The position numbers and the translations under genes were made by a program. Below, piece by piece: positions 58,835-64,000 of a stretch of DNA of 64,000 nucleotides; position 1 is the first letter of the stretch; every line of letters begins with the position of its first letter. The notes under the pieces are model-generated. The model was not told the DNA's origin and did no database searches. It worked only from the letters and a program-made list of their open reading frames with translations. The stretch covers positions 1 to 64,000 of the forward strand of contig JAJFKS010000034.1 of the NCBI GenBank assembly GCA_021773115.1. Reading direction: 5' to 3'. This DNA comes from Woeseiaceae bacterium (GTDB lineage Bacteria; Pseudomonadota; Gammaproteobacteria; Steroidobacterales; Woeseiaceae).

Positions 58835-58867
58835 TGCACATGTACAGCAGGCCTGTATATATGATTA
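58835..58867 (+). promoter_or_regulatory. Fuc-block operator-like motif, site H
   Basis: TGCACATGTACAGCAGGCCTGTATATATGATTA; starts 57 bp after site G. Confidence 0.5.
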
Positions 58868-58883
58868 CGCTAGGGGGCAGGAA

Positions 58884-61607
58884 ATGAAAGACCGACATCT
58901 TACACGGGGAACGAAAACCCTTTTCGCAACAATGATTGCGCTTTTCACGGCATCCAATATCGCCATAGCTCAGGACGACCCTGGGCGCGAAGCTTCCATT
59001 GCACTCGATGAAGTCGTTGTCACGGGCGTGCGCAACAGCATTGTGAGTGCGGCCCAAATCAAGCGGGACTCGGACACCATCGAGGAAGCGATTACAGCCA
59101 TCGATATGGGCCAATTTATGGACGACAGCATCGCGCAGGCCTTGCAGCGTGTTCCGGGAGTACAGATCGAGGTGGACGACACCGGCACAGACGGCGACCG
59201 GGTTTCTATCCGCGGTATGGGTCCCAGCTTCGTCAATGCCACGATCAATAACCGCATCTTGCTGTCTCCCGGCACGCAGGGATCGAACCTCCGTCGCATG
59301 AACTTCAACGTGTTTCCACCCAATGTACTGACCGGTGTGCGCGTTACCAAGATGCAGACGGCAAGTCGGCCTGAGGCTGGCATGGCGGGTCTGGTGAATT
59401 TGCAGACGCTCCGGCCTCTCGACCACAAGTACCCCAAGAATCAGAACTTCTTCGGATCGGTAACCCTGCAAGGCGACTATCAGGACGTATCCGACGAAGA
59501 CAGTTTCCGTGCGAGCGGGATACTTGGCGTGCGTAACCAGGCCGGTAACTTTGGTGCCTTTATTGCGGTGGCTGGCGGCGATACCCAGGCTGCGCGCGAC
59601 CAATTGAGTGCCAGGCCATTGCAGAGAGACATCCAAATTGACAACGACGGCGACGGCGTTGCGGACGAAACGATGGAGGATGTGTTCGTTCCCCAGGTCA
59701 TGAACTTCCAACCGAAACGCGAAGAGCGCAAACGCACGGCAGTTTCGGCCGGAATCCAATTCCAGCCGACGGATGAACTGAACATCGTTATTGACGGGAC
59801 GTTTACGGAGTTTGACAGCGATGCAACCCAGGACCGCACGCAACTGGTATTTGGCAATGCCTGGTTCAATAGACAGGTGTGGGACGCTGATGGTATTGAA
59901 ATCGACGAGAACAACACCGTGAGGTATGCGGATTTCAGCCAGGTAACCGGTCCCAGGGCGGTTCAACAGCGTCTTTCGCCACTGCAATTTCGCAACGTGA
60001 CCGAGAACCAGATCCTGGGCGCGAACGTGGACTGGCATCGGGGTCGTCTGAACGTCAATTTTGATGTTTATAGCAGCAGCGTTGACTACCTGCAGGACCT
60101 TCGATTCCCGATTTTCCGGCAAAACCTGGACACAGCGGCGATTATCTACGATGCGCGAAACACGGTACCGACAGTACAACTCGGGCCAGATTATATCGAT
60201 ACCTCCACCCAGTCGTTCTTCAATACGACTATCCGTGAGATCTATATGGAAGGGGATATCATCGGCGGGGCACTCGCTTTCGAATTCGACCTGGGCTGGA
60301 AGGCGTTCTCGACAATCCGATTCGGTTACAACCATTCCGAGGCGGATATTGATTTCAGTATTTACGGCAAACCCGCAGGGTTGCCCGCACCGGATTCAGA
60401 CGAGATGGTGGCTGCGGGCATCTCGGGCCAGCTGTGGCCGGGCAATTTCCTGGACGGACAGACTTCGCCAGGCGAGTGGTTTCTCACGGATTTTGAGGCC
60501 ATGGCCGCCATTGAACCCTGGTTCTTGCTAACCGGTAAACAGGAACTGGTGCTCGATCAGGAGAGTGGCTACCACGCTGACGAAAAACTGGATGCGTTCT
60601 ACGGCCAACTCGATTTTAGCGCGGACCTGCGAGGCACGCCGTTCACGGGCAACTTCGGAGTTCGTGCGGTCAGGACCGAAAACATCTCGTATGGCTCGAC
60701 ACGCAACGTCGACAACAGCTTCACGCCGACAATGACCCAATTCGATTATTGGGAATACCTGCCGAGCGTCAACTTAAGGATTGCGGCCAGTGATACATTC
60801 GATGTGCGCTTGGGTTACTCGAAGACGCTGACGCGACCGGAATACAAGGATACAGCGCCGGTCATCCGGATTATTCGTGAACCTGACATCGATCCGATAA
60901 CGGGAGATGTGATCGTCGGGCGTGCGACCGCGGGCAACCCCGAACTCGCTCCGATTACAGCGGATAACATTGACCTCACCGCTGGCTGGTACCCGGAGAA
61001 TGGCAGCAACATCGTTGCCAGCGTTTTTTACAAGAAAGTGGATGACTTCATTGTCTCGGATACCACGGAGGACGGTACGGTACCCGGTCAGGTAGGTCTC
61101 TTCGACATAACACAGCCGCTCAACTTCTCGGAGGGCACGGTCAGGGGTGCCGAATTCAGTTTTTACCTGCCGGGCGGTGTATTGCATTCGAGTCTCGAGA
61201 ACTTCGGAGTTCAGGGAAACTACACTTATATTGACGGCGAATTTGCCCAGGATGTCGGTGATGTCGGGGTCGGATTTCCGGGTAACTCAAAAAATAACTA
61301 CAATCTGACGGCGTTCTTTGAGACTCAGAAATTTACTGCACGCCTGGCCTATACCTACCGCGGCGGCTTCCTGCGAGACCTCGCCGGCACAAGTGCGCAG
61401 ACAGTTACAGCCCGCCACACAGGAGAGCAGGAAAATGTAACGGCAAACTTAAGGTACCGGGCGATGAAAAATCTGACGCTGAGCTTCAATGTGAACAACC
61501 TGACAGACGAAAATCGCCACGATTTTGTGGGTACCGAAAACACGTTCCTGGCGTACTTCTATCGCGGACGTACTTACGCATTAACGGCGACCTACAAGTT
61601 TCGGTGA
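58884..61607 (+). CDS. TonB-dependent receptor, fucan block copy 2
   Basis: DEVVVTGVRNSIVSAAQIKRDSDTIEEAITAIDMGQFMDDSIAQALQRVPGVQIEVDDTGTDGDRVSIRGMGPSFVNATINNR; barrel ending YALTATYKFR. Confidence 0.95.
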   Translation: MKDRHLTRGTKTLFATMIALFTASNIAIAQDDPGREASIALDEVVVTGVRNSIVSAAQIKRDSDTIEEAITAIDMGQFMDDSIAQALQRVPGVQIEVDDTGTDGDRVSIRGMGPSFVNATINNRILLSPGTQGSNLRRMNFNVFPPNVLTGVRVTKMQTASRPEAGMAGLVNLQTLRPLDHKYPKNQNFFGSVTLQGDYQDVSDEDSFRASGILGVRNQAGNFGAFIAVAGGDTQAARDQLSARPLQRDIQIDNDGDGVADETMEDVFVPQVMNFQPKREERKRTAVSAGIQFQPTDELNIVIDGTFTEFDSDATQDRTQLVFGNAWFNRQVWDADGIEIDENNTVRYADFSQVTGPRAVQQRLSPLQFRNVTENQILGANVDWHRGRLNVNFDVYSSSVDYLQDLRFPIFRQNLDTAAIIYDARNTVPTVQLGPDYIDTSTQSFFNTTIREIYMEGDIIGGALAFEFDLGWKAFSTIRFGYNHSEADIDFSIYGKPAGLPAPDSDEMVAAGISGQLWPGNFLDGQTSPGEWFLTDFEAMAAIEPWFLLTGKQELVLDQESGYHADEKLDAFYGQLDFSADLRGTPFTGNFGVRAVRTENISYGSTRNVDNSFTPTMTQFDYWEYLPSVNLRIAASDTFDVRLGYSKTLTRPEYKDTAPVIRIIREPDIDPITGDVIVGRATAGNPELAPITADNIDLTAGWYPENGSNIVASVFYKKVDDFIVSDTTEDGTVPGQVGLFDITQPLNFSEGTVRGAEFSFYLPGGVLHSSLENFGVQGNYTYIDGEFAQDVGDVGVGFPGNSKNNYNLTAFFETQKFTARLAYTYRGGFLRDLAGTSAQTVTARHTGEQENVTANLRYRAMKNLTLSFNVNNLTDENRHDFVGTENTFLAYFYRGRTYALTATYKFR

Positions 61608-61690
61608 CGGATACACACAGCGATGACGCGTGCGAGGCCGCAATACGGCTCCACCCTTTTTGGGCGCATTGAATATGATAGGTTTCGGAA

Positions 61691-63475
61691 ATGTTTAGAA
61701 ACAGATTCTCGCGCCTGAGTGCACTGATTTCAGCGCTACTAATTGTCGTTACCTTAAGCGCCCGGGCACAGACCACGGACGTCGAGTGGTTCCGCGACGC
61801 GAAGTTCGGCATGTTCATTCACTGGGGTATGTCGTCGGAGCTTGGCGGTATCTGGGACGGCAAACGGTACTACGGCATCACCGAATGGCTAATGCGCCGT
61901 GGCGAGATCATGAGCGATGAATACAAACTCGCCGCGGCTCGATTTAACCCGGTGGACTTCGATGCAAAGGCGTGGGTAGCAATCGCCAAAGACGCCGGCG
62001 CCCGCTATATCGTCATCACCTCCAAGCATCATGATGGCTTTGCAATGTTCGACTCCGCGGTCAGTGACTTCGATATTGTCGATGCTACGCCGTTTGGCCG
62101 GGACCCACTAAAAGAACTGGTGGCTGCCGCCCATGAAGCCGATATCAAAATCGGATTCTATTACTCGCAGTATCAGGACTGGACCGAAGCGGATGCCGGA
62201 GGCAACGAATGGGAGTTCGACGCCGAAGACAAGGATTTTTCGCGTTATTTTGAAGGTAAGGCGAAACCGCAGCTCAAGGAATTACTGACCAACTACGGAC
62301 CCATCGATATCATCTGGTTCGACACGCCGGGCAGCATGTCGAAAGACGACGCCATTGCACTGAAAGCCTGGGTCAAGGAACTTCAACCGAACTGCCTGGT
62401 GTCCGATCGAGTCGGTCACAGTCTTGGCGACTACAAGGGATACGGCGATGGCGAGATTCCCGCGATTCCACAGCCTGGCCGGCCCTGGGAAGCGATTTTT
62501 ACGCACAACGACAGCTGGGGTTACTCGCACTTCGACAACAACTTCAAATCGACCACCGAAGTACTGCACATGCTGGTCACGATCGCCGGCAAGGGCGGCA
62601 ACCTGATGCTCAATGTCGGTCCCGACGGCCGCGGAAACATACCGCCCGAATCGGCTCGCGTATTCGGCGAGGTGGGCCAGTGGCTGAAGGTCAACGGCGA
62701 AGCCATCTACGGTACCAGCGGGTCTGCCGTGGGCGCAGTATCCTGGGGTGCGATTACCCAACGGCCCGGACAGATGTACCTGCTGGTGGAGCGGCGGCCG
62801 GATGACGGGCAATTACTGGTTCCCGGCTTTGGCCCGAAAGCGAAGCGGGCCAGCTTGCTGGCGAGTAGGACCGATCTCGACTTTAGCCAGCAGGGAAGTG
62901 ATCTCGTCGTGCGATTGCCGGAGGCGCTTCCGGATGCGCGGGTAAGTGTTGTGGTAGTTGAATATGACGAACGTGAATCGGCATCATTCACGAGCCCTGA
63001 CGAAGTTCTGGTTTCCAATGCCTATGGCCCGGTGATACTCGACTCGGTAAGTGCGCGCACATCGGACGGCGTCACATTTAATAGAACCCGCACGACGCAT
63101 TATTTCGGTGACTGGAAAAATTACCAGACGCTGACCGGCATGGAATCCCCGGAGGACTCCGTAACCTGGAATCTGCGCGTACTGGAGCCTGGTTCCTACC
63201 GCCTTGTGCTGAATTACTCGGCAGGTGCGGGACAGTCCGAGCAGGAAGGTGTGCTCAACTTCGCAGGGCAAGACTATTTCTTCAGGGTCCTCGAAACCGG
63301 TGATTTCAGCGATCCGGGTGGCTTCGCAAAGCGTAAACCGATCATGTTCATCGATCATCCGGTGGCGGTCGTACAAATTGACGAACCCGGGCAGTACGAA
63401 ATATCACTGCGTCCCGACCGGGCGGGAGAAAACCTGATGATGCTACGTCACGTGACGATAGAACCGCATGATTGA
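61691..63475 (+). CDS. GH29 alpha-L-fucosidase with a C-terminal accessory domain
   Basis: KFGMFIHWGMSSELGGIWDG, ITSKHHDGFAMFDSAVSDFD, IIWFDTPGSMS, GKGGNLMLNVGPDGRG. Confidence 0.92.
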   Translation: MFRNRFSRLSALISALLIVVTLSARAQTTDVEWFRDAKFGMFIHWGMSSELGGIWDGKRYYGITEWLMRRGEIMSDEYKLAAARFNPVDFDAKAWVAIAKDAGARYIVITSKHHDGFAMFDSAVSDFDIVDATPFGRDPLKELVAAAHEADIKIGFYYSQYQDWTEADAGGNEWEFDAEDKDFSRYFEGKAKPQLKELLTNYGPIDIIWFDTPGSMSKDDAIALKAWVKELQPNCLVSDRVGHSLGDYKGYGDGEIPAIPQPGRPWEAIFTHNDSWGYSHFDNNFKSTTEVLHMLVTIAGKGGNLMLNVGPDGRGNIPPESARVFGEVGQWLKVNGEAIYGTSGSAVGAVSWGAITQRPGQMYLLVERRPDDGQLLVPGFGPKAKRASLLASRTDLDFSQQGSDLVVRLPEALPDARVSVVVVEYDERESASFTSPDEVLVSNAYGPVILDSVSARTSDGVTFNRTRTTHYFGDWKNYQTLTGMESPEDSVTWNLRVLEPGSYRLVLNYSAGAGQSEQEGVLNFAGQDYFFRVLETGDFSDPGGFAKRKPIMFIDHPVAVVQIDEPGQYEISLRPDRAGENLMMLRHVTIEPHD

Positions 63476-63482
63476 GGAATAT

Positions 63483-64000
63483 ATGAACAAAAGTTACCGG
63501 ATTTCACTTGCCTTCCTTTCGGTGTTCGCCGCTTGTGCCGCTTGTGCGCAACAAGATAACGGTCAGCAACCCAACATCATTTTCATCTTTGCCGATGATT
63601 GGGGATACGGCGACCTGAGTTCCCACGGAAGCACGTGGGTTGAAACGCCCAACATCGACGCGATGGCAAGCGAAGGCATCGATTTTGGCAATTTCACGGT
63701 CAACAGCCCGGTCTGTTCCCCAAGCCGTGCCGCGGTGATGACGGGGCAATTCCCGGCGCGCAACAGTGTTCATCAACATTTCGCGGGCATCGACTCCAAT
63801 GCGGAGAGGGGCATGCCCGACTGGCTGGACCCCACCGTGCCGATGTTACCCAGGCTGTTACAAAACGCCGGCTACAAAACGGGCCACTTCGGCAAATGGC
63901 ACCTTGGCAAAGGTACCGATGCCCCTTCGGAAGACGAATACGGTTACGACGAGTACGCGACATATAATGGGTCGACTAATAATGTAATAAAAGCCAACGG
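63483..64000 (+). CDS. Sulfatase, 5' part (cut by window end)
   Basis: QPNIIFIFADDWGYGDLSSHGSTWVETPNIDAMASEG; SPVCSPSRAAVMTGQFPARNSVHQHF; GYKTGHFGKWHLGKG. Confidence 0.9.
   Translation, partial: MNKSYRISLAFLSVFAACAACAQQDNGQQPNIIFIFADDWGYGDLSSHGSTWVETPNIDAMASEGIDFGNFTVNSPVCSPSRAAVMTGQFPARNSVHQHFAGIDSNAERGMPDWLDPTVPMLPRLLQNAGYKTGHFGKWHLGKGTDAPSEDEYGYDEYATYNGSTNNVIKAN

Noticed and set aside
30599-58867. AT-rich motif considered as generic promoter TATA content
   Set aside because: The invariant 19-bp unit spacing in all eight sites and location only at fucose-block promoters argue against chance; kept as a finding instead.
58731-60335. 534-aa minus-strand ORF opposite the TBDT at 58884
   Set aside because: Shadow ORF: the opposite strand has a clear TBDT with signal peptide and plug motifs; the antisense translation has no signal peptide or family motif.
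1-64000. tRNA, rRNA and CRISPR arrays
   Set aside because: None recognised by eye on either strand.

Overview
The window looks like accessory DNA from a marine-type gammaproteobacterium (taxon inferred from gene content only). It has three blocks. (1) About 0.5-22.7 kb is a phosphorus-scavenging block: PhoA-, PhoD- and PhoX/DUF839-type phosphatases, three TonB-dependent receptors (TBDTs), a PAP2 phosphatase, a GT4 glycosyltransferase and an orphan OmpR/PhoB-type response regulator. (2) About 22.9-26.3 kb is a junction of decayed mobile elements: IS3, IS256 and IS6 fragments plus an orphan ParS/MbcA-like antitoxin domain. (3) About 26.3-64 kb is a sulfated-fucan / L-fucose utilisation block: six sulfatases (one broken, one cut by the window edge), three GH29-type proteins, one GH95-type protein, GHL15-like putative hydrolases, two TBDTs, GntR and IclR regulators, and an apparently complete non-phosphorylative L-fucose pathway ending in pyruvate + L-lactate with a lactate dehydrogenase. 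The main observations are: (a) the module [lactonase - aldo/keto reductase - fuconate dehydratase | IclR - TBDT] occurs twice with reciprocal gene decay; (b) eight copies of a ~33-bp operator-like motif TGYAtATaTACA-N7-TGcAtATATg, always with 19-bp unit spacing, sit only at fucose-block promoters, and the doublets in front of both TBDTs are 57 bp apart; (c) a ~350-bp fossil of a divergent SGNH/GHL15 locus; (d) an in-frame GH29::GHL15 fusion whose base composition changes at the fusion point; (e) a GH29 gene carrying the N-terminus of an SGNH esterase. All functions are inferred from motifs read by eye; no searches were run.
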